A DNA stretch of 64,000 nt from Saccharothrix sp. NRRL B-16314 (GTDB taxonomy: Bacteria; Actinomycetota; Actinomycetes; Mycobacteriales; Pseudonocardiaceae): positions 356,332 to 420,331 of the forward strand of contig NZ_JNXC01000002.1 of the NCBI RefSeq assembly GCF_000716595.1, written 5' to 3'. Every line of letters starts with the position of its first letter. Position 1 is the stretch's first letter. The notes beneath the pieces are model-generated. The model was not told the DNA's origin, ran no database searches, and saw only the letters and a program-made list of their open reading frames with translations. Made by a program: the position numbers and the translations under genes. Of this stretch, positions 16,586 to 26,584 are shown piece after piece.

Positions 16586-17142
16586 CCGACATCGGTGTGT
16601 TCCAGCAACACGGAGGCGGCTCTTGTCACCAGCGCCGCGACGTCCTCGCTGTTCGCGGCGGCCAAGGGCTGCTTGCCGAACACGGTGCGCAGCACACCGA
16701 TGCCCACGATCCACGCCAGCACGAGGTCCGCGCGCAACTCCGCGTCCTCCGCGTCCGTCAGGGACGCCAGAGCACGCGCGTACTCCTCCCCCAGTTGCCG
16801 CCGCACGACCTCGGCCGCCGAGTCGTGGTGCGAGGACCGCAGCACCGCGTACAGCGGATGGTCCTCGCGCCTCGGCTTCTCCTCCAGCATCCGCAGCAGC
16901 ACGGTGCGCAACAGGTGCTCGGCGGGCGAGTCCTCCAGCAGCTCACGGCTCTGCGTGGCGAGCACGGTCGCGAAGAGCGCGTCCTTGCTGCCGTAATAGC
17001 GGAACAAGAGCGCCTGGTTCACGCCCGCGAGGTTCGCGATGTCGCGCACCGTGGTGCGGTCGAACCCGCGTTCACCGAACAGCTTCGTGGCGGCGTCCAG
17101 CAACGCCGCCCTGGTGGCGGCGGCGTCCCGGGGCCTGCTCAC
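16582..17142 (-). CDS. TetR-family transcriptional regulator
   Basis: A 186-residue regulator with the TetR N-terminal HTH ([47 protein letters not shown], about residues 10-57) and a helical ligand-binding domain. Most likely it represses the P450-ferredoxin pair directly downstream, through the inverted repeat at 16535-16552. Its GTG start (17142) overlaps the proA stop as GTGA. The regulator is therefore translated from the proA transcript, an odd partner for a proline gene and probably a consequence of where the module inserted. The inducer is unknown. Confidence 0.92.
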   Translation of the reverse strand: MSRPRDAAATRAALLDAATKLFGERGFDRTTVRDIANLAGVNQALLFRYYGSKDALFATVLATQSRELLEDSPAEHLLRTVLLRMLEEKPRREDHPLYAVLRSSHHDSAAEVVRRQLGEEYARALASLTDAEDAELRADLVLAWIVGIGVLRTVFGKQPLAAANSEDVAALVTRAASVLLEHTDVG

Positions 17143-18404
17143 GAGGTCGACCGGACGTGCCCCTCGCCCCAGACCACCCACTTGGACGAGGTCAGCTCGG
17201 CCAGCCCCATCGGGCCGCGGGCGTGCAGCTTCTGGGTGGAGATGCCGATCTCCGCGCCCATGCCGAACTCGCCGCCGTCGGTGAACGCGGTGGACGCGTT
17301 GACCATGACCGCCGCCGCGTCGACCCTGGTGGTGAACCGGCGGGCCGCGCCGAGGTCGCTGGTCACGATGGCCTCGGTGTGGCCCGAGCCGTACGCGGCG
17401 ATGTGCTCGATGGCCTCGTCGATCGAGTCGACCACGCGCGCCGCGATGTCCAGCGACAGGTACTCGGTGTCCCAGTCCTCGTCGGTGGCGGCCTGGACCC
17501 TGGGATCGCGCGCGAACCGCTCGTCACCGTGGATGGTGACGTTCTCCTTCTTGAGGGCGTCGGTGATGCGGGGCACGAACTCGTCCGCGACGGCGGCGTG
17601 CACCAGCAACGACTCGGCCGCGTTGCACACGCTGGTGCGACGGGTCTTGGAGTTGAGCACGATGCGCTGCGCCATGTCGAGGTCGGCGCTCGCGTCCACG
17701 TACACGTGCACGTTGCCGACGCCGGTCTCGATGGCCGGCACGGTGGCCTGCTGCACGACCGCGTTGATCAGACCGGCGCCGCCGCGCGGGATCACCAGGT
17801 CCACCAGGCCGCGCGCGGTGATGAGGTGGGTCACCGAGGCGCGGTCGTGGCAAGGCAGGAGCTGCACGGAGTCGGCGGGCAGGCCCGCGGCCTCCAGGGC
17901 GTCGCGCAGGATCGCGACCAGCGCGGTGTTCGAGTGCTCGGCGGTGGACGAGCCGCGCAGCAGGGCCGCGTTGCCGGACTTCAGCGCCAGGCCGGCGGCG
18001 TCCACGGTGACGTTCGGGCGGGCTTCGTAGACCATGCCGACCACGCCCATCGGGACGCGGACCTGCTTCAACTCCAGGCCGTTCGGCAGGATCGAGCCGC
18101 GCAGCACCTCGCCGACTGGGTCCGCGAGGCCGGCCACCGTCTCCAGGCCCTGTGCCACGCCCTCGATGCGCGCGTCGGTCAGCGCGAGGCGGTCCAGCAG
18201 GCCCTGGTTCAGGCCCGCGGCCCTGCCCGCTTCGAGGTCCTTGGCGTTGGCCTCCAGCACCTCGGCGGCGCGGGTGCGCAGCGCGGCGGCCATCTCGTGC
18301 AGTGCGGCGTCCTTGACCTCGCGGGTGGCGAGGACGAGCTCGTTGGCGGCGACACGGGCGCGCCGGGCCGCGGCGTGCACCTGTTCGCGCAGGTCATCAG
18401 TCAC
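17139..18404 (-). CDS. proA: Gamma-glutamyl phosphate reductase
   Basis: Second step of proline synthesis: reduces gamma-glutamyl phosphate to glutamate semialdehyde with NADPH. The 421-residue protein is an aldehyde-dehydrogenase-fold enzyme with the catalytic Cys in [14 protein letters not shown], plus [22 protein letters not shown] and [16 protein letters not shown]. The C-terminal [30 protein letters not shown] is the ProA signature. GTG 18404 is chosen as the family-like start ([16 protein letters not shown]). proB lies about 4.5 kb upstream on the same strand, separated by plus-strand genes. Confidence 0.97.
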   Translation of the reverse strand: MTDDLREQVHAAARRARVAANELVLATREVKDAALHEMAAALRTRAAEVLEANAKDLEAGRAAGLNQGLLDRLALTDARIEGVAQGLETVAGLADPVGEVLRGSILPNGLELKQVRVPMGVVGMVYEARPNVTVDAAGLALKSGNAALLRGSSTAEHSNTALVAILRDALEAAGLPADSVQLLPCHDRASVTHLITARGLVDLVIPRGGAGLINAVVQQATVPAIETGVGNVHVYVDASADLDMAQRIVLNSKTRRTSVCNAAESLLVHAAVADEFVPRITDALKKENVTIHGDERFARDPRVQAATDEDWDTEYLSLDIAARVVDSIDEAIEHIAAYGSGHTEAIVTSDLGAARRFTTRVDAAAVMVNASTAFTDGGEFGMGAEIGISTQKLHARGPMGLAELTSSKWVVWGEGHVRSTS

Positions 18405-18466
18405 GTCGCCAAGCCTACGGTCAGCCGGCCGTGGCTGTCTCCGAGGTTCCCGGGGATCGGACGCCC

Positions 18467-18805
18467 TCACCAGCCGCGCAGCCGTTGGCGCCACCACGCC
18501 GCGGCGTGCCAGGGGCTGGTGGCCGCGGCGTCCGGGTCCGGCAGGGTGCGGCGGCGCAACTCGTCGTCCAGCGGCTCCACGACGCGCCGGAATTGGCGAC
18601 GTCGCCGCGGGGACAGCGCGACCAACTCCTGTTCCAGCTGGTCACGGATGGTGACGACGTCCCAGAAGACTTCGCTCTCCGGGTACAGGTGGAGGTAGCG
18701 GCCGGGTCGGCGCAGCATGTTCCGGTACGTGTCGAGGACGGCGTGCAGCGACTCGTGCCCGCGTGGTCCGGCGGCGCGGATCGCGCCTGGCGTCCTACGC
18801 GGCAT
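18467..18805 (-). CDS. Hypothetical protein, small and Arg-rich
   Basis: A 112-residue soluble protein that I do not recognise. It starts [20 protein letters not shown] and contains a helical middle ([43 protein letters not shown]). Mixed hydrophobic, acidic and aromatic residues argue for a true protein. ATG 18805 starts it, 79 bases from the divergent recQ gene. It lies upstream of proA on the same strand with a 62-base gap. No catalytic motif is visible. Confidence 0.6.
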   Translation of the reverse strand: MPRRTPGAIRAAGPRGHESLHAVLDTYRNMLRRPGRYLHLYPESEVFWDVVTIRDQLEQELVALSPRRRRQFRRVVEPLDDELRRRTLPDPDAAATSPWHAAAWWRQRLRGW

Positions 18806-18884
18806 CCCCGGATCGAGTGAAGGTCATGCGTGCATCGTCGCACAGGTGTCCGGCTTGTCGGGGGTGTCTGCCACTGTGGGGCAC

Positions 18885-20963
18885 ATGGACGACAGCGCAC
18901 TGCGGGAACTGGCCGAGGAACGGCTGAGGGCTTTGGCGGGCCCCCAGGCCGTCCTGCGTGACGACCAGTGGACGGCCATCCACGCGCTGGTGTCCCAACG
19001 GCGGCGGGCGCTGGTGGTCCAGCGGACGGGGTGGGGCAAGTCCGCCGTGTACTTCATCGCCACGGCGTTGCTGCGGTCCCTGGGCGAGGGGCCGACGGTG
19101 ATCGTGTCGCCGTTGCTGGCGTTGATGCGCAACCAGGTCGACGCGGCGGCGCGGGCGGGCGTGCACGCGGCGACGATCAACTCGGCCAACACCGACGAGT
19201 GGCAGGACGTGCAGGACCGGGTGGCGTCCGGCGACGTCGACGTGCTGCTGGTGTCGCCGGAGCGGCTGAACAACCCGGACTTCCGGGACACGGTGCTGCC
19301 GTCGCTGACCGCGTCGGCGGGGCTGCTGGTGGTGGACGAGGCGCACTGCATCTCCGACTGGGGCCACGACTTCCGGCCGGACTACCGGCGGCTGCGGACG
19401 TTGCTGACCGAGCTGCCGGCCGGTGTGCCGGTGCTCGCCACCACGGCCACCGCCAACGACCGGGTGGTGCGTGACGTGGCCGACCAGCTCGGGCTCGGCG
19501 CGGGCACGGACACGCTGGTGCTGCGCGGGCCGCTGGACCGGGAGAGCCTGCGGCTGTCCGCGGTGCGGCTGCCCACCGCCGGCGCCAGGCTGGGGTGGCT
19601 GGCCGAGCACCTGGAGCGGCTGCCCGGCTCGGGGATCATCTACACGCTGACCGTGGCCTCGGCCGACGACGTGGCGGCGTTCCTGCGTGAGCGCGGGTAC
19701 GAGGTGACGGCGTACTCGGGGCGCACGGACCCGGCGGAGCGCCAGCGCGCCGAGGAGGACCTGCTGGCGAACCGGGTGAAGGCGCTGGTGGCGACGTCGG
19801 CGCTGGGCATGGGGTTCGACAAGCCCGACCTGGGGTTCGTGGTGCACCTGGGCGCGCCGCCGTCCCCCATCGCGTACTACCAGCAGATCGGCCGCGCGGG
19901 GCGCGGGGTGGAGCGGGCCGAGGTGCTGTTGCTGCCCGGCCCGGAGGACAAGGACATCTGGGCGTACTTCGCTTCGCTGGCGTTCCCACCGGAACGGGTG
20001 GTGCGGCAGGTGCTCGACGTGCTGCCGGCGGACCGGGCGATGTCGACGGCCGCGTTGGAACCGATGGTGGAGTTGTCGCGCACCCGGCTCGAAGTGGTGT
20101 TGAAGGTGCTCGACGTGGACGGCGCGGTGCGGCGGGTGCGCGGCGGGTGGGTGTCGACCGGGCAACCGTGGTCCTACGACGCCGAGCGGTACGAGCGGAT
20201 CGAGGCGGCGCGGCAGGTGGAGCGGCAGGCGGTGCTGGACTACCTGGCGACCGACGGCTGCCGAATGGAGTTCCTGTTGCGGCAGCTGGACGATCCGCAC
20301 GCGGCGCCGTGCGGTCGGTGCGACAACTGCACGGGCGAGCGGCCTTCGGCGGAGGTGTCGGACGCGGCGGCGTCGGCGGCGAGGGAACGGTTGCTGCGGC
20401 CGGGCGTCGAGGTGGAGCCGCGCAAGATGTGGCCGACGGGGATGGCGGCGATCGGGGTGTCGTTGTCCGGGAAGATCCCGGCGGGCGAGGTCGCGACGAC
20501 CGGGCGGGCGCTGGGGCGGTTGACCGACATCGGCTGGGGCAACCGGTTGCGGTCCTTGTTCGGGGCGGACGACCAGGAGATCCCGGAGGACGTCTTCGCC
20601 GCGTGCGTGAAGGTGCTGTCCGCCTGGGGTTGGGCGGAACGGCCGGTGGGCGTGGTGACGGTCGGGTCGCGGACCAAACCGGCGCTGGTGGGCAGCTTCG
20701 GACGGCGCATCGCGGAGGTGGGGCGGCTGCCGCTGCTCGGGCAGGTGTGGCTGGGCGAGGCACCGCGCCGGGTGAACAGCGCCCAGCGGCTGGCCGGGCT
20801 GGTGCGTGAGGTCGACGTGCCGGACCTGTCCACTGTGGACGGCCCGGTGCTGTTGGTGGACGACCAGGTCGACACCGGCTGGACGGTGACGGTCGCCGCG
20901 CGGCTGCTGCGGCGGGCGGGCGCGTCGGCCGTGCTGCCCTTCGCCCTGGCGGTGACGGCATGA
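18885..20963 (+). CDS. RecQ-family DNA helicase fused to a C-terminal phosphoribosyltransferase-like domain
   Basis: A 692-residue ATP-dependent 3'-5' DNA helicase. Helicase motifs are in order: LRDDQWTAIHALV (motif 0), QRTGWGKSAVYF (I), VSPLLALMRNQV (Ia), VVDEAHCISDWGHDFRP (II), ATTATAND (III), TSALGMGFDKPDLGFVVHLG (V) and QQIGRAGRG (VI). A Zn-binding region follows (DGCRMEFLLRQL...CGRCDNC). The last 90 residues contain VLLVDDQVDTGWTVTVAARLL, the PRPP-binding loop of type I phosphoribosyltransferases. The start is ATG 18885. It lies on the plus strand inside the otherwise minus-strand proB-proA region. Confidence 0.93.
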   Translation: MDDSALRELAEERLRALAGPQAVLRDDQWTAIHALVSQRRRALVVQRTGWGKSAVYFIATALLRSLGEGPTVIVSPLLALMRNQVDAAARAGVHAATINSANTDEWQDVQDRVASGDVDVLLVSPERLNNPDFRDTVLPSLTASAGLLVVDEAHCISDWGHDFRPDYRRLRTLLTELPAGVPVLATTATANDRVVRDVADQLGLGAGTDTLVLRGPLDRESLRLSAVRLPTAGARLGWLAEHLERLPGSGIIYTLTVASADDVAAFLRERGYEVTAYSGRTDPAERQRAEEDLLANRVKALVATSALGMGFDKPDLGFVVHLGAPPSPIAYYQQIGRAGRGVERAEVLLLPGPEDKDIWAYFASLAFPPERVVRQVLDVLPADRAMSTAALEPMVELSRTRLEVVLKVLDVDGAVRRVRGGWVSTGQPWSYDAERYERIEAARQVERQAVLDYLATDGCRMEFLLRQLDDPHAAPCGRCDNCTGERPSAEVSDAAASAARERLLRPGVEVEPRKMWPTGMAAIGVSLSGKIPAGEVATTGRALGRLTDIGWGNRLRSLFGADDQEIPEDVFAACVKVLSAWGWAERPVGVVTVGSRTKPALVGSFGRRIAEVGRLPLLGQVWLGEAPRRVNSAQRLAGLVREVDVPDLSTVDGPVLLVDDQVDTGWTVTVAARLLRRAGASAVLPFALAVTA

Positions 20964-20976
20964 GACCTTGAGCGGC

Positions 20977-21513
20977 GTGAGGCTGACCACGGAACGGTTG
21001 GTGCTGCGGGCGTTCACGGCGGCCGACGCACCGGCGTTCGCCGCGTACCGGTCGGACCCGGACGTGGCGAGGTACCAGGGTTGGGATGCGCCCTTCCCGT
21101 TGGCGCAGGCCGAGGAGTTCGTCCGGGAGGTCGGCGCGGCGGACCCGACCGAGCCGGGCTGGTTCCAGTACGCGGTCGAGGCGGACGGGGTGCTGGTCGG
21201 CGACGTCGGGGTAGGCCTGCACGACAACCGGATGCAGGCCGAGGTCGGCTACACCCTGGCGACCGCGCACCAGGGGCGTGGGTACGCGACGGAGGCCGTG
21301 CGACGGGTGTTGGCGCACCTGTTCGAAGAACACGGGTTGCACCGGGTGGCCGCCGAGTGCGACGCCCGCAACGAGCGGTCGGCACGGCTGTTGATGAGGC
21401 TCGGGTTCCGCCAGGAGGGACACCGGGTGCAGAGCACGTGGGCGAAGGGAGAGTGGACGGACGACCTGCTGTTCGGCCTGCTCGGCACCGAGTGGCGGGC
21501 CGCGCACGAGTAG
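20977..21513 (+). CDS. GNAT-family N-acetyltransferase (RimJ-like)
   Basis: A 178-residue acetyl-CoA-dependent acetyltransferase of the Acetyltransf_3/RimJ type. Visible are RLTTERLVLRAFTAADAPAF at the N-terminus, GDVGVGLHDNRMQAEVGYTLATAHQGRGYATEAVRRVLAHLF (acetyl-CoA loop QGRGYA) and AECDARNERSARLLMRLGF. The substrate is unknown; relatives modify ribosomal protein N-termini or small amines. The start is GTG 20977 or an in-frame TTG at 20968, both only a few bases after the recQ stop (20961-20963), so the two genes are probably co-transcribed. Confidence 0.9.
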   Translation: MRLTTERLVLRAFTAADAPAFAAYRSDPDVARYQGWDAPFPLAQAEEFVREVGAADPTEPGWFQYAVEADGVLVGDVGVGLHDNRMQAEVGYTLATAHQGRGYATEAVRRVLAHLFEEHGLHRVAAECDARNERSARLLMRLGFRQEGHRVQSTWAKGEWTDDLLFGLLGTEWRAAHE

Positions 21514-21579
21514 ATCGGGCCCGGTCCGGTTTGGTTAAGGATCTACCGACTTCGACGGCTTTGTGGTTGTGTCCAACCC

Positions 21580-22851
21580 ATGGCTGCCGTGGAGACCGGG
21601 ACCCAGCACCGCCTACCCGTCCGCAAGCTCGTCGCGGCGAGCATCGGCAACGCCATCGAGTGGTACGACTGGACCATCTACGCGACGTTCAGCATCTACT
21701 TCGCCACCCAGGTCTTCCCCAAGGACAACCCGCGGCTGGCGCTGATCAACACGCTCGCGGCTTACGCGATCGCGTTCTTCTTCCGGCCGCTGGGCGGGTA
21801 CCTGCTCGGGCGGTTCGCCGACCTGCGCGGGCGGCGGACGGCGATGTTGCTGACCATCGTCCTGATGGCGGGCGGGTCGGTGGCGATCGGTATCCTGCCG
21901 ACGTACACGCAGGTCGGGTGGCTCGCGCCGGTCCTGCTGCTGCTCGCCCGCGTGGCACAGGGCCTGTCGCTGGGCGGTGAGGTCTCCAACGCCTCGGCGT
22001 ACCTGGCGGAGATCGCGCCACCGGAGCGCCGGGGCCGGTACTCGGCGTTCTTCTACATCTCCACCGGCGCGGCGGTGCTGGTGGCGTCGCTGCTCGGGTT
22101 CGTGCTGGCCCGCACGCTCGACCCGGCTCAGCTGGCGTCCTACGGCTGGCGGATCCCGTTCCTGGTCGGCGGCGTGCTGGGCCTGGTGGGCCTGTGGATG
22201 CGACGCAGCCTGGAGGAGACCGAGCAGTTCGAGCACAACAAGGTCAAGGCCAGGCAGCTCAAGCACCCGCTGATGACGACCCTGCGCGAGCACCCCAAGG
22301 CGGTCGTGCGGCTCGTCGGTTTCACCATGCTGTCGACGCTCTGCTACTACACGTTCTTCAGCGCGCTGACCCCGTTCGCGGTGTCCAAACGCGGCGCGGA
22401 CCCGGTGGACGTCTTCCTGGCCCTGTCGATCGCCACGGCCTTGTTCATCGCCCTCCAGTACCCGATGGGCGCGTTGTCGGACCGGTTCGGCCGGAAACCG
22501 CAGCTGCTCGCCTGGTCTGCGGCTACGGCGGTGCTCGTGGTGCCGCTGTCCACGCTGATCGGGCCGGGCGTCGGCAACCTGCTCGTCGTGTTTTGCGTCG
22601 GCCTCGGCCTCTACACGGCCATGACGTCCATCGCGCCCGCCGTGATGAGCGAGCTGTTCCCGACGGAGCTGCGCGCCCTCGGCATCGGCTCCTGGTACAA
22701 CCTGACCGTGGCGCTGTTCGGCGGCACGGCGCCGCTGGTGATCCAGGCGTTGCCCGGCACCACGTTCTTCGTCTACGTCGCGGTCGGCGCGGTCATCGCG
22801 TTCTTCGTGATCCTCACGATGCCCGAGACGAAGGGCGAGACCCTGCGGTGA
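21580..22851 (+). CDS. MFS transporter, metabolite:H+ symporter (MHS/KgtP-ProP) type
   Basis: A 423-residue, 12-helix major facilitator. Typical features are AASIGNAIEWYDWTIYATFS in helix 1, GRFADLRGRRTAM (loop 2-3 motif), RVAQGLSLGGEVSNASAYLAEIAPPERRG (helices 4-5), ALSDRFGRKPQLL in loop 8-9 and the MPETKGETLR end. These match the MHS subfamily that imports dicarboxylates, glycine betaine/proline or shikimate with protons. The substrate cannot be fixed from sequence; nearness to proline genes is suggestive at best. It is convergent with proB. Confidence 0.9.
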   Translation: MAAVETGTQHRLPVRKLVAASIGNAIEWYDWTIYATFSIYFATQVFPKDNPRLALINTLAAYAIAFFFRPLGGYLLGRFADLRGRRTAMLLTIVLMAGGSVAIGILPTYTQVGWLAPVLLLLARVAQGLSLGGEVSNASAYLAEIAPPERRGRYSAFFYISTGAAVLVASLLGFVLARTLDPAQLASYGWRIPFLVGGVLGLVGLWMRRSLEETEQFEHNKVKARQLKHPLMTTLREHPKAVVRLVGFTMLSTLCYYTFFSALTPFAVSKRGADPVDVFLALSIATALFIALQYPMGALSDRFGRKPQLLAWSAATAVLVVPLSTLIGPGVGNLLVVFCVGLGLYTAMTSIAPAVMSELFPTELRALGIGSWYNLTVALFGGTAPLVIQALPGTTFFVYVAVGAVIAFFVILTMPETKGETLR

Positions 22852-22925
22852 CACCGGCTTCGCGGTGCGGCCGGGCTCGACCAGCGCAGTGACCGGCGGG
22901 GGCCCAGCGGGGTACTGGCGGCAGG

Positions 22926-24056
22926 TCAGCGCCGCAACGGCACCAGGTCGTCGGCGTGCACGACTTCACGACGTTGCTCAGCCGGCAGGTCGCCGCTCTT
23001 GCGACCGATCAACGCGGGCAGCTCGGCGGCGTCGAAACCGACCACACCGCGCGCCACCACGTGCCCGGACAGGTCCACCAGCTCGACCACGTCACCGGCC
23101 TCGAACGCGCCCTCGACCCCGGTGATGCCGGCTGCGAGCAACGACCGCCGGCGGTCCACGACCGCGGCCACCGCGCCGTCGTCCAGGGACAGCCTGCCGG
23201 TCGCGTCGGCCGCGTGCCCGAGCCAGAAGCGGCGGGCGGTCAGCCTCGGGCCGGTCACCGCGAACGCCGTGCCGACGTCCGCTGTCGTCAACGCGCGTGC
23301 CGCGTCAGCCGCACCCGCCAGCAACACGGGGATGCCCGCCGACGCCGCCAACCGCGCCGCGGCCAGCTTGGACGCCATACCGCCCGTGCCCAGGCCGGAC
23401 GCACCCACCGAACCCGCCCGCACGCCGTCCACATCGGACGCGCCGGCCACCTCGGTGACCCGCCGCGCACCAGGCTTCCGCGGATCGCCGTCGTACAGCG
23501 CGTCGACGTCGGAGAGCAGGAACAACGCGTCCGCGCCGACCAGGTGCGCCACCAGCGCGGCCAACCGGTCGTTGTCGCCGAACCGGATCTCCTCGGTGGC
23601 CACCGTGTCGTTCTCGTTCACCACCGGCACCGCGCCCAACGCCAGCAGCCGCGAGAACGTGCGCTGCGCGTTGCGGTAGTGCGAGCGTCGCACCACGTCG
23701 TCCGCGGTCAACAGCACCTGCCCGACGGTCAGCGAATACCGCCCGAACGAGTTCGCGTACGCGTGCGCCAACGCCAACTGCCCGACGCTCGCCGCCGCCT
23801 GCTGCGTCGCCAGGTCACGAGGCCGCCGGGTCACGCCCAGCGGCGCGAGACCGGCCGCGATCGCACCCGACGACACCAACACCACCTGGCTGCCCGCCGC
23901 ACACCGCGCCGCGACCGCGTCCACCAACGCGTCCAGCCGGGTCGGGTCAAGGCCACCCTCGGCGGTGGTCAACGACGACGACCCGACCTTCACCACGACC
24001 CGGGACGCCGCGGACACGGCCTGCCGGGCCTGCGACGCCGCCACCGAACCGATCAC
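22926..24056 (-). CDS. proB: Glutamate 5-kinase
   Basis: First step of proline synthesis, phosphorylating glutamate. The 376-residue protein has the amino-acid kinase domain ([82 protein letters not shown]). A C-terminal PUA domain follows from about residue 285 ([32 protein letters not shown]). GTG 24056 overlaps the obg stop as GTGA, so it is translationally coupled to obg, as in many actinobacteria. proA is displaced downstream by recQ, GNAT and MFS genes on the other strand. Confidence 0.97.
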   Translation of the reverse strand: MIGSVAASQARQAVSAASRVVVKVGSSSLTTAEGGLDPTRLDALVDAVAARCAAGSQVVLVSSGAIAAGLAPLGVTRRPRDLATQQAAASVGQLALAHAYANSFGRYSLTVGQVLLTADDVVRRSHYRNAQRTFSRLLALGAVPVVNENDTVATEEIRFGDNDRLAALVAHLVGADALFLLSDVDALYDGDPRKPGARRVTEVAGASDVDGVRAGSVGASGLGTGGMASKLAAARLAASAGIPVLLAGAADAARALTTADVGTAFAVTGPRLTARRFWLGHAADATGRLSLDDGAVAAVVDRRRSLLAAGITGVEGAFEAGDVVELVDLSGHVVARGVVGFDAAELPALIGRKSGDLPAEQRREVVHADDLVPLRR

Positions 24057-25510
24057 TCGTCGTCGTCCTCTTCGAACTCGCCGTACTCCCCGGGGATGCG
24101 ACGGGCCTTCTTCGCGGCCAACCGGTCGGACGCGCCGACCCGGTTGCTCACCTCGAGCCGCGCGTCCGTGCCGCGGCCGGTCAGCGTCATCGCGATGCCC
24201 GCCGGCGTCGTCGGCTCCCAGTCGAACACGAGGTCGCCGATGGTGACCTGGCAGCCCGGCTCGGCGCCCATCTTGACCAGCGTGTCCTCGACGCCGAGGC
24301 GGTTCAGCCGGTCCGCCAGGTAACCGACGGCCTCGTCGTTGTTGAAGTCGGTCTGCCGGATCCACCGCTCGGGCCGCTCGCCGCGCACGATGAAGCCGCC
24401 CTCGGTCTCCGGGTCCTCCACCACGGTGAAGCCCTGGTCGTCCAGGGCGCGGGGCCGCAGCACGATCCGGGTCGACTCCTGCTTCGGCCGCGAGGACCGG
24501 TACTCCTCCACCACGCGCGCCAACGCGAACGTCAGCTCCCGCAGTCCTTCACGGCTCGCCGTGGACACCTCGAACACCGGCAGGCCGCGGGCCTCGATGT
24601 CCGGGCGCACGATCTCCGCCAGGTCGCGGGCCTCCGGGATGTCGATCTTGTTCAGCACCACCACGCGCGGGCGTTCGGCCAGGTCGTCGGCCAGGGAGGG
24701 GGTGTACTTCGCCAGCTCCTCCTCCAGCGCGTCGATGTCCGACAGCGGGTCCCGACCCGACTCGTAGGTCGCGCAGTCCACCACGTGCACCAGTACCGCG
24801 CACCGCTCGATGTGCCGCAGGAAGTCCAGGCCGAGGCCCTTGCCCTCGGACGCGCCGGGGATCAGGCCGGGCACGTCCGCCATCGTGAAGATGGTGTCGC
24901 CGCCCGTGATCACACCCAGGTTCGGCACCAGCGTGGTGAACGGGTAGTCGGCGATCTTCGGCTTGGCCGCGGACAGCACCGAGATCAGCGACGACTTGCC
25001 CGCCGACGGGAAGCCGAGCAGGCCGACGTCCGCGACGGACTTCAGCTCCAGCACGAGGTCGTGCTGCTCACCCGGTTCACCCAGCAGGGCGAAACCGGGG
25101 GCCTTGCGGGCCTTGGAGGCCAGGGACGCGTTGCCGAGACCGCCGCGACCTCCCTGGGCCGCGATCAGCCGGGTGCCCTCGCCGACGAGATCCGCGACCA
25201 TCTCGCCGTCGGGCGTGAGCACCACGGTGCCGTCGGGGACGCGCAGTTCGAGGTCGGCGCCGTGCGCGCCGTCGCGGTTGCCGCCCTGACCGCCCTTGCC
25301 GCTGCCCGCGCTCGCGTTCGGGCGGAAGTGGAAGTCGAGGAGCGTGTGCACCTGCGAGTCGACGACCAGCACGACGTCGCCGCCCTTGCCGCCGTTGCCG
25401 CCATCGGGGCCACCCAGCGGCTTGAACTTCTCGCGATGCACGGAGGCGACCCCGTTGCCCCCGTCACCTGCGGCGACGTGGATGACGACCCGGTCGACGA
25501 AGCGGGACAC
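24053..25510 (-). CDS. obgE: GTPase ObgE/CgtA
   Basis: Essential ribosome-associated GTPase involved in 50S maturation and stress signalling. Its 485 residues comprise the Gly-rich Obg fold (residues 1-158; [35 protein letters not shown]) and a G domain ([32 protein letters not shown]). A C-terminal OCT domain follows (about 350-430; [23 protein letters not shown]) with an acidic tail. The start is GTG 25510, behind AAAGGAAA. It follows rplU-rpmA with a hairpin between, so read-through past a terminator may set its level. Confidence 0.97.
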   Translation of the reverse strand: MSRFVDRVVIHVAAGDGGNGVASVHREKFKPLGGPDGGNGGKGGDVVLVVDSQVHTLLDFHFRPNASAGSGKGGQGGNRDGAHGADLELRVPDGTVVLTPDGEMVADLVGEGTRLIAAQGGRGGLGNASLASKARKAPGFALLGEPGEQHDLVLELKSVADVGLLGFPSAGKSSLISVLSAAKPKIADYPFTTLVPNLGVITGGDTIFTMADVPGLIPGASEGKGLGLDFLRHIERCAVLVHVVDCATYESGRDPLSDIDALEEELAKYTPSLADDLAERPRVVVLNKIDIPEARDLAEIVRPDIEARGLPVFEVSTASREGLRELTFALARVVEEYRSSRPKQESTRIVLRPRALDDQGFTVVEDPETEGGFIVRGERPERWIRQTDFNNDEAVGYLADRLNRLGVEDTLVKMGAEPGCQVTIGDLVFDWEPTTPAGIAMTLTGRGTDARLEVSNRVGASDRLAAKKARRIPGEYGEFEEDDDE

Positions 25511-25535
25511 GGGGATTTCCTTTCCGGAGAAGCAA

Positions 25536-25574
25536 CGAGGGGCGGGAGCCGGAATGCACCGGTCCCGCCCCTCG
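25536..25574 (-). terminator. Terminator/attenuator between rpmA and obgE
   Basis: A perfect 12-bp stem, CGAGGGGCGGGA (25536-25547) with TCCCGCCCCTCG (25563-25574), plus an inner CCGG/CCGG pairing. It lies 33 bases downstream of the rpmA stop and 26 upstream of the obgE start, and would lower obgE relative to the ribosomal protein genes. Confidence 0.85.
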
Positions 25575-25606
25575 TCGGAGGTCGTTCCGTCGTACGCCCG
25601 AGGCGC

Positions 25607-25870
25607 TTAAGCAGCAGCCTCGACCGGGACGATGTTCACGGTCTTGCGACCGCGCTTGGAGCCGAACTCGACCGCGCCGGGCGTCAACGCGAACAGCGTG
25701 TCGTCCTTGCCGCGACCGACGTTGACGCCGGGGTGGAACTTGGTGCCGCGCTGGCGGATCAGGATCTCGCCGGCCTTGACGACCTGACCGCCGAACCGCT
25801 TGACGCCGAGGTACTGGGCGTTGGAGTCACGGCCGTTGCGGGAGCTGGACGCACCCTTCTTGTGTGCCAT
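25607..25870 (-). CDS. rpmA: 50S ribosomal protein L27
   Basis: An 87-residue basic protein near the peptidyl-transferase centre. It starts [29 protein letters not shown] and continues [32 protein letters not shown], the L27 signature at normal length. No N-terminal pro-peptide of the Firmicutes kind is present. The start is ATG 25870, 14 bases after the rplU stop; GAGGA precedes it. Confidence 0.98.
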   Translation of the reverse strand: MAHKKGASSSRNGRDSNAQYLGVKRFGGQVVKAGEILIRQRGTKFHPGVNVGRGKDDTLFALTPGAVEFGSKRGRKTVNIVPVEAAA

Positions 25871-25884
25871 GGCTAGTCAGATCC

Positions 25885-26199
25885 TCACTTACCGGTGATG
25901 CCGGTGACCTCGACGCGGGTCAACTTCTGGCGGTGACCCTGGCGCTTGTGGTAGCCGGTCTTGTTCTTGAACTTGTGGATGCGGATCTTGGGGCCCTTGG
26001 TCTGCTCGACGACCTTGCCGGTCACCGAGATCTTCGCCAGGGCGTCCGCCGCGGAGGTGACGTTCTCGCCGTCCACGACGAGGAGCGGCGCCGCGAAGGT
26101 GATCTCGGTGTCCGGCTCGCCTGCGAGCTTCTCGACCTCGATGACGTCGCCGACAGCCACCTTGTACTGCTTGCCGCCGGTCTTGACGATCGCGTACAT
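25885..26199 (-). CDS. rplU: 50S ribosomal protein L21
   Basis: A 104-residue 23S rRNA-binding protein. [20 protein letters not shown] at the start and [31 protein letters not shown] at the end are characteristic. The start is ATG 26199. It heads the rplU-rpmA-(obgE-proB) operon. The region upstream (26200-26499) should contain the promoter, but no clear element could be assigned. Confidence 0.98.
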   Translation of the reverse strand: MYAIVKTGGKQYKVAVGDVIEVEKLAGEPDTEITFAAPLLVVDGENVTSAADALAKISVTGKVVEQTKGPKIRIHKFKNKTGYHKRQGHRQKLTRVEVTGITGK

Positions 26200-26499
26200 C
26201 GGGACGGGAGTCTCCTGCTACTCGACGGGACGGGTCGCGCGCGCCTCGGCTGCACTTGGATGAGCGAGCTGGGCTTCACGCGACAGGGCCCACCGGACGG
26301 CGGGCCGCTTACCAGGTTACGTGGCGGTGGACTGCGGGGTCAAACCGGGGTCGATCTCCCGGGATTCGCCTGGTCACCGCCCCGCTCAACGCCGGTGCCC
26401 GCCTGACCCGGGACGGGCGCGACAGCCTCACAGGGGCGCTCCCAGCCGGGCGACGAGGGGCGTGCCGTGACCGGTGACGCGCGCCGCCGGGGCCGTTCA

Positions 26500-26540
26500 C
26501 GACGAACCGCTGCCCAGCGGGGCTGGACAGCGGTTCGTCG
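26500..26540 (-). terminator. Second terminator downstream of rne
   Basis: A perfect 13-bp stem, CGACGAACCGCTG (26500-26512) with CAGCGGTTCGTCG (26528-26540). It lies about 50 bases beyond the rne stop and is stronger than the first hairpin. Confidence 0.85.
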
Positions 26541-26559
26541 GGTCTTGCGGGTCGGTGCT

Positions 26560-26584
26560 CCCGGTCGGCGCTCGGCCGACCGGG
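26560..26584 (-). terminator. First terminator downstream of rne
   Basis: A perfect 10-bp stem, CCCGGTCGGC (26560-26569) with GCCGACCGGG (26575-26584), and a 5-base loop. It begins seven bases after the rne stop codon and, with the hairpin at 26500, forms a tandem terminator. Confidence 0.8.

Noticed and set aside
18795..21227. 810-residue minus-strand frame opposite recQ
   Set aside because: Arg/His/Gln-rich shadow frame; recQ carries every helicase motif on the other strand.
26200..26499. L21 leader RNA or other cis-regulatory RNA before rplU
   Set aside because: No conserved core could be recognised by eye; only unremarkable GC-rich inverted repeats.
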